A DNA stretch of 64,000 nt, taken from contig NZ_BMUY01000004.1 of NCBI RefSeq assembly GCF_014650435.1, positions 496,001 to 560,000 on the forward strand, given 5' to 3'. The stretch is from Streptomyces tendae (GTDB lineage Bacteria; Actinomycetota; Actinomycetes; Streptomycetales; Streptomycetaceae). A model generated the notes under the pieces. The model searched no databases. It saw only the letters and a program-made list of their open reading frames with translations, and was not told the origin of the DNA. The position numbers were made by a program, and so were the translations under genes. The first letter of the stretch is position 1; each line of letters opens with the position of its first letter. Below, one piece after another: positions 36,289-43,501 of this stretch.

Positions 36289-36336
36289 CACACGGGCCGC
36301 GGAACCGGCCGTACGCCGGGTTCCGCGGCCCGTGTG
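36289..36336. terminator. Strong bidirectional terminator between csnA and csbD
   Basis: CACACGGGCCGCGGAACC (36289-36306) and GGTTCCGCGGCCCGTGTG (36319-36336) form a perfect 18-bp stem with a 12-base loop, between convergent stops at 36257 and 36358. Confidence 0.92.
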
Positions 36337-36357
36337 CCGCCGGTTGCGTGTTCCGTG

Positions 36358-36531
36358 TCAGTGCCGGAACGCGTCCTTGCCCTTCTCCTTGGCCTGCCGG
36401 GCGTCGCCCTTGGACCGCTCGGCGCGGCCCTCGGCCGTCATCCTCTCGTTGCCGACGGCCCGGCCTGCCGCTTCCTTGGCCTTCCCCTTGGCCTGCTCCG
36501 TCTTGGCCCTGGACTTCTCGTTGCCGGCCAC
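36358..36531 (-). CDS. CsbD-family stress protein
   Basis: This 57-residue protein is almost all charged and helical: AGNEKSRAKTEQAKGKAKEA, then GRAVGNERMTAEGRAERSKG and DARQAKEKGKDAFRH. The repeated K/E-rich pattern with KAKEAAGRAVGNE is the CsbD signature. In Bacillus csbD is SigB-dependent. GTG 36531 is behind AGAGGTGA. It is divergent from the 48-residue peptide gene at 36685, which has a SigB-like promoter. Confidence 0.82.
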   Translation of the reverse strand: MAGNEKSRAKTEQAKGKAKEAAGRAVGNERMTAEGRAERSKGDARQAKEKGKDAFRH

Positions 36532-36617
36532 AGTGGTTCACCTCTCGGCGTTCGGTTGCGATGTCCTGCCCGGCGGGTCCCCCGTGCGGCGGGCCCAAAC
36601 GCGCGGACCGCGGACAG

Positions 36618-36642
36618 GGGTGCCGGGCCCGACGCCGGGTAC
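36618..36642 (+). promoter_or_regulatory. SigB-type promoter before the 48-residue peptide gene
   Basis: GGGT (36618-36621), exactly 15 bases, then GGGTAC (36637-36642) match GNNT-N14-16-GGGTAC. The start codon is 43 bp downstream of the -10 element. Confidence 0.6.
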
Positions 36643-36684
36643 GAGCACGGCAAGGCAGGTCCGTCGTCGACTCGGAGGAACGTC

Positions 36685-36831
36685 ATGGCCGGAGTACTGG
36701 ACCGGATCAAGCGGTTCGCGCGCAGCCCGCAGGGGCGCCGGGCGACCGAGCAGGTGCGCAGGGCCGCCTCGGACCCGCGCCGCCGCGCACAGGCCCAGGA
36801 GATGCTGCGCAGGTTCGGCAAGCGCCGTTGA
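36685..36831 (+). CDS. Small basic protein, 48 residues
   Basis: MAGVLDRIKRFARSPQGRRA then TEQVRRAASDPRRRAQAQEM and LRRFGKRR: a highly basic, helical peptide with about a quarter Arg/Lys. Similar short proteins are common in Streptomyces and have no known function. Start ATG 36685 follows CGGAGGAA, and a SigB-like promoter lies upstream, so I consider it real. Nucleic-acid or ribosome association would suit the charge but is not shown. Confidence 0.75.
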   Translation: MAGVLDRIKRFARSPQGRRATEQVRRAASDPRRRAQAQEMLRRFGKRR

Positions 36832-36865
36832 GCGCTTCCGCCCCCGGGAGCCTGCGGCGGGGCGG

Positions 36866-38335
36866 TCAGTTCTGACCGGCGTGGGTGTGGCTGTGGGACG
36901 TCTCCGGCGGGCAGCCGCGGCCGTTGCCGGGGCGGTCCCGGTGCCAGTCGCGGACCGCGACGGTCAGCGCGCACAGCATGGCGGCGACGCCGGTGCCCAC
37001 CGACAGCCCGACGGCCTCGTGGTAGTCGTCGTGGGTGGAGTTCAGCGTCAGGTAGAAGAGCCCCGGCAGGGCGGCGGTGCCCACGGCGCCGCCCAGCCGC
37101 TGGCCCGTCTGCAGGGCGCCCCCGGCGGCGCCCGCCATCCGCACCGGCACGTCGCGGAGCGTCATGGTGATGTTCGGGGAGATCACACAGCCGCTGCCGA
37201 GCCCGCCGAGCAGCAGCGCCGGGGCGGCGAGCCAGACGGCCGAGCCGGAGGGCGCGAGCCAGAGCAGCAGCGCGGTGGTGCCCAGCCCCACCATGACGGC
37301 GACCAGTCCCCACACGGTCAGCAGCCGCCCCAGCCGTTCCACCAGCCGGCCCGCCACGGCGGCGGCGACGGCCGAGCCCACGGCGAACGGCGTCACCGCC
37401 AGGCCGGACATGAGCGGTGAGTAGCCCAGGCCGTTCTGGAAGAAGAGCGCGAAGACGAGCCACACCCCGCTGAACCCCACGAAGTACAGGGCGGCCAGGC
37501 CGGCGCCGGTGGCGTAGCCGCGGGTCTGGGTGAGCAGCCCCGGCTCCAGGAGCGGCTGACCGCCCCGCCGGGCGACCCGGCGCTCCCAGCGCGCGAAGGC
37601 GACGAGGACCAGTGCCCCCGCCGGGAACAGCCACCACACCTTGGTCAGGCCGCCGCCCTCGGCGAGGACCAGTGGCAGCATCAGCGCCAGGATGCCCGCG
37701 CCGAGGAGCGCCACGCCGACGGGGTCGAGCCGTCCCCGGCCGCCGGGCGCCACCCGGGGCAGCAGGCGGAAGCCGAGGAGCAGGGCGAGCACGCCGACCG
37801 GCACGTTCACGTAGAAGATCCACCGCCAGCCCTCGGGTCCGGCCAGGGCCAGGATCAGGCCGCCGACGACCGGTCCCACGGCGCTCGACACCCCGACGGT
37901 GGCGCCGAACAGCCCGAAGGCGCGCCCGCGTTCGGCGCCGTGGAACAGCTGCTGGATCAGTGCCGAGTTCTGCGGCGCGATGCTGCCCGCGGCGACTCCC
38001 TGGGCGAGCCGGGCGGCCACCAGCAGTTCGATGCCGGGCGCGGCCCCCGCCGCGGCGCTGCACAGCACGAAGGCGGCCAGGGCGGCGAGGAAGACGCGGC
38101 GCCTGCCGAACGCGTCGCCGATCCGGCCCGCGGTGACCAGGGTCAGGGCGAACGCGAGCGCGTAGCCGGAGACGACCCACTGCACGGACGCCGGCGAGGT
38201 GTGCAGTCCCTGCTGCATGGAGGGCAGGGCCACGGCGACGATCGTCACGTCGAGCAGGGTCATGAATCCGGCGACCAGGGTCACCCACAGGGCCCGCCAC
38301 CGGTTGGGGTCCAGGCTGTCGTCCGGAGGCTGCAC
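36866..38335 (-). CDS. MFS multidrug exporter (EmrB/QacA DHA2 family, 14 TM)
   Basis: The protein has 489 residues. TM1 FMTLLDVTIVAVALPSMQ contains the DHA2 motif D1 (LDxTIVNVALP type), followed by SGYALAFALTLVTAGRIGDA and FGRRRVFLAALAAFVLCSAA (motif A). The G-rich motif C is GATVGVSSAVGPVVGGLI. It exports drugs or metabolites using the proton gradient. GTG 38335 is the start. It is divergent from fprA, with a long palindrome in between at 38459-38491; no regulator gene adjoins. Confidence 0.9.
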   Translation of the reverse strand: MQPPDDSLDPNRWRALWVTLVAGFMTLLDVTIVAVALPSMQQGLHTSPASVQWVVSGYALAFALTLVTAGRIGDAFGRRRVFLAALAAFVLCSAAAGAAPGIELLVAARLAQGVAAGSIAPQNSALIQQLFHGAERGRAFGLFGATVGVSSAVGPVVGGLILALAGPEGWRWIFYVNVPVGVLALLLGFRLLPRVAPGGRGRLDPVGVALLGAGILALMLPLVLAEGGGLTKVWWLFPAGALVLVAFARWERRVARRGGQPLLEPGLLTQTRGYATGAGLAALYFVGFSGVWLVFALFFQNGLGYSPLMSGLAVTPFAVGSAVAAAVAGRLVERLGRLLTVWGLVAVMVGLGTTALLLWLAPSGSAVWLAAPALLLGGLGSGCVISPNITMTLRDVPVRMAGAAGGALQTGQRLGGAVGTAALPGLFYLTLNSTHDDYHEAVGLSVGTGVAAMLCALTVAVRDWHRDRPGNGRGCPPETSHSHTHAGQN

Positions 38336-38458
38336 ACGGGCTCCCCTCGTGAGGCGGCAAGGGACGCGCCACCGGTCCCTCCGCCTGCGTCACCCGTGAC
38401 CGGGGCTTCAAACCCGCGCCGCCCGTCCGTACCGTGGACCGGCCCCCAAACCTGAACC

Positions 38459-38491
38459 ATGAGATCCCATAAGGCGCCCTTATGACCTCAT
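38459..38491. promoter_or_regulatory. Nested palindrome between the MFS exporter and fprA
   Basis: CATAAGG-CGC-CCTTATG (38468-38484) has perfect 7-bp arms. It is flanked by outer arms ATGAG (38459-38463) and CTCAT (38487-38491). AT-rich relative to its surroundings, it looks like the operator of a dimeric regulator, probably for one of the two divergent genes. Confidence 0.65.
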
Positions 38492-38523
38492 AGACCGGAC
38501 CCGCGTACCGACTTAGGCTTGCC

Positions 38524-38542
38524 TTAGCTTAGGCTTCCCGGA
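38524..38542. promoter_or_regulatory. Iron-box-like element (DmdR/IdeR) upstream of fprA
   Basis: TTAGCTTAGGCTTCCCGGA resembles the left half of the 19-bp iron box (TTAGGTTAGGCTNACCTAA), with 10 of the first 11 bases matching; the right half is degenerate. A related TTAGGCTTGCCTTAG lies just before it (38513-38527). It is 36 bp upstream of the start. Iron control is tentative. Confidence 0.4.
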
Positions 38543-38577
38543 GAGTCGATCTGTCACCGCTCGAAGGGAACCTGAAC

Positions 38578-39942
38578 ATGCCCCGCCCTCTGCGGGTAGC
38601 CATCGTCGGATCCGGCCCGGCCGGAATCTACGCGGCCGACGCCCTGCTCAAGTCCGAAGTGGCCGCCGACCCCGGTGTTTCCATCGACATCTTCGAGCGC
38701 ATGCCCGCCCCGTTCGGACTCATCCGCTACGGCGTCGCGCCCGACCACCCGCGGATCAAGGGCATCATCACGGCCCTCCACCAGGTGCTCGACAAGCCGC
38801 AGATCCGCCTCTTCGGCAACGTGAACTACCCCACCGACGTCAGCCTGGACGATCTGCGCGCCTTCTACGACGGTGTGATCTTCGCCACCGGCGCCACGGC
38901 GGACCGGGCCCTGTCCCTCCCCGGCATCGACCTCGACGGCTCGTACGGCGCGGCCGACTTCGTCGCCTGGTACGACGGCCATCCCGACTTCCCGCGCACC
39001 TGGCCGCTGGAGGCGGAGAAGGTCGCCGTCCTCGGAGTCGGCAACGTCGCCCTGGACATCGCCCGCGTCCTCGCCAAGACCGCGGACGAGCTGCTGCCGA
39101 CCGAGATCCCGCCGAACGTGTACGAGGGACTGAAGGCCAACAAGGCGCTGGAGGTCCACGTCTTCGGACGTCGCGGCCCGGCGCAGGCGAAGTTCAGCCC
39201 GATGGAGCTGCGGGAGCTGGACCACTCCCCCAACATCGAGGTCATCGTCGACCCCGAGGACATCGACTACGACGAGGGCTCGATCGCGACCCGGCGCGGC
39301 AACAAGCAGGCCGACATGGTCGCCAAGACGCTGGAGAACTGGGCGATCCGGGACGTCGGCGACCGGCCGCACAAGCTGTTCCTGCACTTCTTCGAGTCGC
39401 CCGCGGAGATCCTCGGCGAGGACGGCAAGGTGACCGGCCTGCGCACCGAGCGCACGGAGCTGGACGGCACGGGCAACGTCAAGGGCACCGGCGAGTTCAA
39501 GGACTGGGACGTCCAGGCGGTCTACCGGGCCGTCGGCTACCTCTCGGACCAGCTGCCCAAGCTGCCCTGGGACCTCGAGACGGGCACGGTCCCGGACGTG
39601 GGCGGCCGGGTCGTCCAGGAGTCCGGCGAGCACCTGCAGTCGACGTACGTCACCGGCTGGATCCGGCGCGGCCCGATCGGTCTGATCGGACACACCAAGG
39701 GCGACGCCAACGAGACGGTGTCGAACCTGCTGGACGACTACGCGAACGGCCGTCTGCAGACGCCCTCCTCGCCCGCTCCCGAGGCCGTGGACGCGTTCCT
39801 GGCCGAGCGGAACGTCCGCTTCACCACCTGGGACGGCTGGTACAGGCTCGACGCCGCGGAGAAGGCGCAGGGCGAGCCGCAGGGTCGTGAGCGCGTGAAG
39901 TACGTCGAGCGTGAGGACATGCTCCGCGAGAGCGGCGCCTGA
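38578..39942 (+). CDS. fprA: Ferredoxin/adrenodoxin-type NADP+ reductase (FprA-like)
   Basis: The protein has 454 residues. FAD motif: VAIVGSGPAGIYAADALL at residue ~6; then FERMPAPFGLIRYGVAPDHP and the NADPH motif VAVLGVGNVALDIARVLAKT (~150-170). VFGRRGPAQAKFSPMELREL and GWIRRGPIGLIGHTKGDANE are typical of adrenodoxin-reductase-type FNRs such as mycobacterial FprA. It moves electrons between NADPH and ferredoxins, for instance for P450s or iron release. Start ATG 38578 is preceded by GAAGGGAA. Confidence 0.93.
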   Translation: MPRPLRVAIVGSGPAGIYAADALLKSEVAADPGVSIDIFERMPAPFGLIRYGVAPDHPRIKGIITALHQVLDKPQIRLFGNVNYPTDVSLDDLRAFYDGVIFATGATADRALSLPGIDLDGSYGAADFVAWYDGHPDFPRTWPLEAEKVAVLGVGNVALDIARVLAKTADELLPTEIPPNVYEGLKANKALEVHVFGRRGPAQAKFSPMELRELDHSPNIEVIVDPEDIDYDEGSIATRRGNKQADMVAKTLENWAIRDVGDRPHKLFLHFFESPAEILGEDGKVTGLRTERTELDGTGNVKGTGEFKDWDVQAVYRAVGYLSDQLPKLPWDLETGTVPDVGGRVVQESGEHLQSTYVTGWIRRGPIGLIGHTKGDANETVSNLLDDYANGRLQTPSSPAPEAVDAFLAERNVRFTTWDGWYRLDAAEKAQGEPQGRERVKYVEREDMLRESGA

Positions 39943-39948
39943 GCCGGG

Positions 39949-39994
39949 ACGTCGGGCGCCGGTGGCCTCCTGGCGGGGCACCGGCGCCCGACGT
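39949..39994 (+). terminator. Terminator of fprA
   Basis: ACGTCGGGCGCCGGTG (39949-39964) and CACCGGCGCCCGACGT (39979-39994) make a perfect 16-bp stem with a 14-base loop, six bases after the stop. It can also end the convergent roadblock operon. Confidence 0.9.
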
Positions 39995-40041
39995 GTGCGC
40001 GGGGTCCGTGAGCTGCACGCGGGGCGAACGGGTCGCCGGGC

Positions 40042-40416
40042 TCAGACCTCCAGATCGGCCTCGATACGGCGCAGCAGGTGGCGGGCCATGGCCAGGTTGG
40101 CGCGGCTCGAGTCCAGCACCAGGTAGAGGAACAGCCCGTTGCCGCCGCGGCCCTTGAGCAGGCGGATCAGGTGGTACTGGGTGTTCAGGGTGATCAGGAT
40201 GTCCTCGATCTCGTCCTTCAGACCGAGGTGCTCCATCGTGCGCAGTTTGGACCGCACCACGTCGGTGTTGCCCGCGGCGGCGACCTCCAGGTTGAAGTCC
40301 TTGCCGCCGCCCAGGGTGCCGAGCGCCATTCCGCTGGTGTAGTCGACCAGGGCGACGGCGGTCGCTCCGTCGATGGAGCCGAGGCACTCCTTGAGTGAGG
40401 TCTCCAGGTTGGCCAT
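40042..40416 (-). CDS. Small roadblock-related protein, last gene of the operon
   Basis: This 124-residue protein has no signal or membrane segment. Blocks are ECLGSIDGATAVALVDYTSG, MALGTLGGGKDFNLEVAAAG, NTDVVRSKLRTMEHLGLKDE, IEDILITLNTQYHLIRLLKG and LYLVLDSSRANLAMARHLLR. The alternating strand-helix pattern fits a roadblock/LC7 or profilin-like fold. It is clearly related to the first gene of the operon (41805-42212), so the operon contains an internal duplication. ATG 40416 follows GGAAAGGAAA. Function unknown; roadblock proteins usually bind small GTPases. Confidence 0.8.
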   Translation of the reverse strand: MANLETSLKECLGSIDGATAVALVDYTSGMALGTLGGGKDFNLEVAAAGNTDVVRSKLRTMEHLGLKDEIEDILITLNTQYHLIRLLKGRGGNGLFLYLVLDSSRANLAMARHLLRRIEADLEV

Positions 40417-40459
40417 GGTGGTTTCCTTTCCGGACGTGATCGGTGTGGCTGGTGGTGGA

Positions 40460-40984
40460 TCAGGTGGGCCGGTGGTGGCCGCCGGCCTGAGGAGTGGGCT
40501 GGTGTGCGGGCCGCTGCGGAGTGCGCACCGGCAGGGTGCCGATGGGGCGGTCCGGCTGGGCGGGGAGCGTCGCACCGTGCTCGGCGGCCGGGGCCCGGCC
40601 GCGCTCCGGCCCGAGGCCGGCGGCGACCAGCTCCCCGATCCGCGCACCGCTGCGCCGCCCCTCCAGGTGCAGCCGGCCCACGTTGACCCGGCCGTCGGCG
40701 AGCAGGGTGAGCACGGCGGCCGGACCGGCGGCGTACGTGGCGACGTAGCCGTCGGCCCCGCGCAGGAGCAGCTCGCGGAAGCCGCCGCGCGCGGTGGCCT
40801 CGGCCATGCGGTGCGCGACGCCGAGGGCGGCCGCGGTGAGCGCGGCGAGGCCCTCGGGCTCGGTGCCCGGCGCGTCGTGGGCGAGGACGAGTCCGTCCAC
40901 GGTGGCCGCGAGCGAGCCGGTCAGCTGGGGCACGCGGTTGCGCAGTCGGTGCAGTTCGTCCAGGACGTCGCTCTCGACGGCCAT
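40460..40984 (-). CDS. Roadblock/LC7 domain protein
   Basis: The protein has 174 residues. The roadblock core at ~5-115 runs VLDELHRLRNRVPQLTGSLA, ATVDGLVLAHDAPGTEPEGL, AALTAAALGVAHRMAEATAR and VNVGRLHLEGRRSGARIGEL. The C-terminal ~55 residues are Pro/Gln-rich and probably disordered. In Streptomyces conservons such proteins (CvnB) work with a small GTPase (CvnD), but no GTPase lies here. Start ATG 40984 is preceded by AAAGGAG. It lies between DUF4388-like and roadblock-like genes. Confidence 0.85.
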   Translation of the reverse strand: MAVESDVLDELHRLRNRVPQLTGSLAATVDGLVLAHDAPGTEPEGLAALTAAALGVAHRMAEATARGGFRELLLRGADGYVATYAAGPAAVLTLLADGRVNVGRLHLEGRRSGARIGELVAAGLGPERGRAPAAEHGATLPAQPDRPIGTLPVRTPQRPAHQPTPQAGGHHRPT

Positions 40985-41022
40985 GAGCAGTCTCCTTTCG
41001 TCGCGCCGGCGGCGCGCGCGGA

Positions 41023-41808
41023 TCACAGGGCCTCCAAGGCGTCTCGAAGCCGTCGCAGCAGGGCCGTGTCGGGGTCGTCCCACACGACCGCCCGCGGTTC
41101 CGGGCCGGCGGGAAGGGGCGGGGCGGCGGGTGGCGCGGCACGGACGAGGCCGTCGGCGGCCAGGCGCCGCAGCTCGACCAGGGTGTGGTAGGTGCGGCAG
41201 GCGAGCGCCGACGCGATCTCCGCGGCGGTGCGTACGCCGTCGACCTGGGCCAGGGTGCGTCCGCGCCGCCCGGGCAGCTCGGCGGTGCCGGCGCCCGGCA
41301 CCCGGGCCAGGGGGAGGGTGTCGACGGCGGGGTCGGGCCAGATCCGGTCCAGCAGGTCGCGTCGGCGTCCGGACTCGCGGACGACGACGTCCACCGGGAC
41401 GGCACGGACCGGGCCGAGCCAGTGCACCGCGCCGGGCCGGAAGCGCCGCGCCCGCGTGTCGTGGGCGAGGACGAAGTAGGCGGCGTCGAACAGCGCGCCC
41501 AGGTGGCAGACCTCCAGCGCGCCCGCGGCGAGCCGTCCGCTGTCCACGAGCCGGTGGCCGACCCGGTGCTCGGTGCCGCCCCGGTCGACCGCGTCCCACC
41601 AGCCGTCCGGCGGGACGGCGCCGCTGTGGGTGAGCAGCGCGCCGAGGTCGGGCGTGAAGGCCGACTCCACGTGCACGACACGGCCCGCCGAGAGGTAGAC
41701 GATGCCCCGCTCGCCGGACAGGGCGCCGGTCGCCCCCTCTGCCGCGAGGGCACCGAGCGCGTCCGACGTGGTCCCCCGCGTGGTCCAGGTGGTCGTCACC
41801 CGGGTCAT
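41023..41808 (-). CDS. DUF4388-like (PATAN-type) protein with C-terminal winged helix
   Basis: The protein has 261 residues. Residues ~15-100 match a DUF4388/PATAN-like pattern: ALAAEGATGALSGERGIVYL, then SAGRVVHVESAFTPDLGALL and GHRLVDSGRLAAGALEVCHL. Around 195-240 there is a winged-helix-like part (TLAQVDGVRTAAEIASALAC then RTYHTLVELRRLAADGLVRA). DUF4388 proteins often scaffold GTPase or two-component signalling. ATG 41808 overlaps the stop of the first operon gene. Family assignment is from pattern and context, hence moderate confidence. Confidence 0.75.
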   Translation of the reverse strand: MTRVTTTWTTRGTTSDALGALAAEGATGALSGERGIVYLSAGRVVHVESAFTPDLGALLTHSGAVPPDGWWDAVDRGGTEHRVGHRLVDSGRLAAGALEVCHLGALFDAAYFVLAHDTRARRFRPGAVHWLGPVRAVPVDVVVRESGRRRDLLDRIWPDPAVDTLPLARVPGAGTAELPGRRGRTLAQVDGVRTAAEIASALACRTYHTLVELRRLAADGLVRAAPPAAPPLPAGPEPRAVVWDDPDTALLRRLRDALEAL

Positions 41809-42212
41809 CCGAGCACCAGCCGGTCCGCCAACTCGGCCAGCCGGATGCGGGCCAGGGCGAGGTTCCCGTCGTTGCGGTCCAGCCACAGGTGGAGGAAGAC
41901 GGTGCTGTCGAACGGGGTGCTGACGAACCTGAGCAGGTGGTAGGCGTCGCCGGTGGTGGCGATCAGGTCCTCCACCGGGGGTTCCTTCCCGGGCTCGACC
42001 GTGCCGGCCGCCGTGCCGCCCGCCGCCAGTGAGCCGCTCTCCGCGACGTGCCGTCCCAGCTCCGCCGTCTCCGCGGCCGTCGCCTCCCAGTCGCCGCCGG
42101 GCGCCTCGCCGACGGCGCCGAGAGCGAGCCCGCTGATCCAGTCGACCAGGGACGCGCCGCGCGCGCCCGGCAGTCGCATGGCTTCCAGCAGACTCTCGTC
42201 TATTCCGGGCAC
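41805..42212 (-). CDS. Small roadblock-related protein, first gene of the operon
   Basis: The protein has 135 residues: IDESLLEAMRLPGARGASLV, DWISGLALGAVGEAPGGDWE, LGRHVAESG, VEDLIATTGDAYHLLRFVST and FLHLWLDRNDGNLALARIRL. The pattern ASLVDWISGLALGAVG...YHLLRF...WLDRNDGNLALAR matches AVALVDYTSGMALGTLG...YHLIRL...VLDSSRANLAMAR of the last operon gene, so the two are paralogues. It has an extra Gly-rich loop in the middle. Start GTG 42212 follows GGAGGGGAT. The four genes run 42212 to 40042 on one strand. Confidence 0.8.
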   Translation of the reverse strand: MPGIDESLLEAMRLPGARGASLVDWISGLALGAVGEAPGGDWEATAAETAELGRHVAESGSLAAGGTAAGTVEPGKEPPVEDLIATTGDAYHLLRFVSTPFDSTVFLHLWLDRNDGNLALARIRLAELADRLVLG

Positions 42213-42559
42213 GCCGGATCCCCTCCCCTGCACGGCAGTACCGCGAACGTGACGACGACACTACGGAAAGTGCACGCATCCGGTGAGCGCTTTGGCATTT
42301 TCCAGAGGAACGTGCGCGCGCTCGGGCATACTGCGGTGTTCGGCCCGCTCCGGGCCGGTGAGGTGCGTGCGCTCGCGGAGACGGGCAACCCGCAGGACAT
42401 GGCCCGACTCCACCCCCCCACAGCGGGAAGCACGCGAAGGACGCGCCGGCCGACGAGCGGGCGGACGCGGACTACGGTCCCGACGCCGCCACCGAGGACG
42501 CCGCGCCCGACTCCCCCACCGAACTGCCCGGGCGCTCGTGGTCCGCGCTGACGCGGCGC
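42213..42559. other. Gene-poor stretch: roadblock promoter region and frameshifted start of the BrkB gene
   Basis: The part at 42213-42398 holds upstream sequence of the minus-strand roadblock operon; I see no clear palindrome. From ATG 42399 the plus strand codes MARLHPP and then, after the run of seven C at 42413-42419, only the other frame continues (HSGKHAKDAPADERADADYG and on to TELPGRSWSALTRRV) into the BrkB gene. One more C would join the two frames. Confidence 0.7.
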
Positions 42560-43477
42560 GTGATCGCCGAGTTCAAGGACGACGAGCTGACCGACCGGGC
42601 CGCGGCCCTCACCTACTACGGCATCCTGTCGCTGTTCCCGGCCCTGCTGGTGCTGGTCTCGCTGCTCGGCATCGCCGGGGAGTCCGCCACCCAGGAGGTC
42701 CTGGACAACGTGCAGAAGCTCGCGCCGGGTTCGGCGCGGGACGTGATCACGAACGCCGTGGAGCAACTGCAGGCCAAGGCGGGCCTGGGCTCCGTGCTGG
42801 CGGTGGTCGGTCTGGTGGGCGCCGTCTGGTCGGCGTCCGGCTACGTGGCCGCGTTCATCCGCGCCGCCAACGCGGTCTACGACGTCCCCGAGGGGCGCCC
42901 CGTCTGGAAGGTGCTGCCGCTGCGGGTGGCCCTGACGGTGGTGCTGCTGGTGCTCGCGGTGGTCAGCGCGCTCATCGTGGTGTTCACCGGAAGCCTGGCC
43001 CGGCAGGCGGGCACCGCGCTCGGGGTCGGCGACACCGCGCTGACCGTCTGGTCGATCGCCAAGTGGCCGGTGCTGGTCCTGCTCGTCACCTTCATGATCG
43101 CGATCCTGTACTGGGCCGCGCCGAACGCCCGGGTCAAGGGCTTCAAGTGGGTCTCCCCCGGCAGCCTGGTCGCGCTGCTGATCTGGCTGCTGGCCTCCGC
43201 GGGGTTCGCCTTCTACGTGGCCAATTTCGGCTCGTACAACAAGACGTACGGCACCCTGGCCGGCGTCATCATCTTCCTCGTGTGGCTCTGGGTGACGAAC
43301 CTGGCCATCCTCCTCGGCCTGGAGTTCGACGCCGAGCTGGCCCGGCAACGGGTCATCGACGGCGGCCACCCGCCCGAGGAGGAGCCGTACGTCGAACCGC
43401 GCGACACCCGGGCCTGGAACGAGGCGGACCGGCGCCGCGCGGCCGAGGGCGAGGACGCGGACGAGGGAGGACGGTGA
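42560..43477 (+). CDS. YihY/BrkB-family inner membrane protein
   Basis: From GTG 42560 the protein has 305 residues. EFKDDELTDRAAALTYYGIL opens the YihY domain, and helices follow at FPALLVLVSLLGIAG, VLAVVGLVGAVWSASGYVAA, LTVVLLVLAVVSALIVVFTG, VLVLLVTFMIAILYWAAPNA and IIFLVWLWVTNLAILLGLEF. The C-terminus is acidic. The natural start is probably ATG 42399, out of frame because of the C7 tract; 42560 is the nearest in-frame start but lacks a good ribosome site. YihY proteins are polytopic with no firmly known function. Confidence 0.82.
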   Translation: MIAEFKDDELTDRAAALTYYGILSLFPALLVLVSLLGIAGESATQEVLDNVQKLAPGSARDVITNAVEQLQAKAGLGSVLAVVGLVGAVWSASGYVAAFIRAANAVYDVPEGRPVWKVLPLRVALTVVLLVLAVVSALIVVFTGSLARQAGTALGVGDTALTVWSIAKWPVLVLLVTFMIAILYWAAPNARVKGFKWVSPGSLVALLIWLLASAGFAFYVANFGSYNKTYGTLAGVIIFLVWLWVTNLAILLGLEFDAELARQRVIDGGHPPEEEPYVEPRDTRAWNEADRRRAAEGEDADEGGR

Positions 43478-43497
43478 CGCGGACGAGGGAGGACGGT
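43454..43497. repeat. 22-bp perfect tandem duplication at the BrkB stop
   Basis: A 22-base unit beginning GACGCGGACGAGGGAGGACG is present at 43454-43475 and again at 43476-43497. The first copy supplies the last BrkB codons and part of the stop; the second lies in the gap to the convergent SDR stop. It looks like a recent slippage duplication. Confidence 0.9.
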
Positions 43498-43501
43498 GAC
43501 G

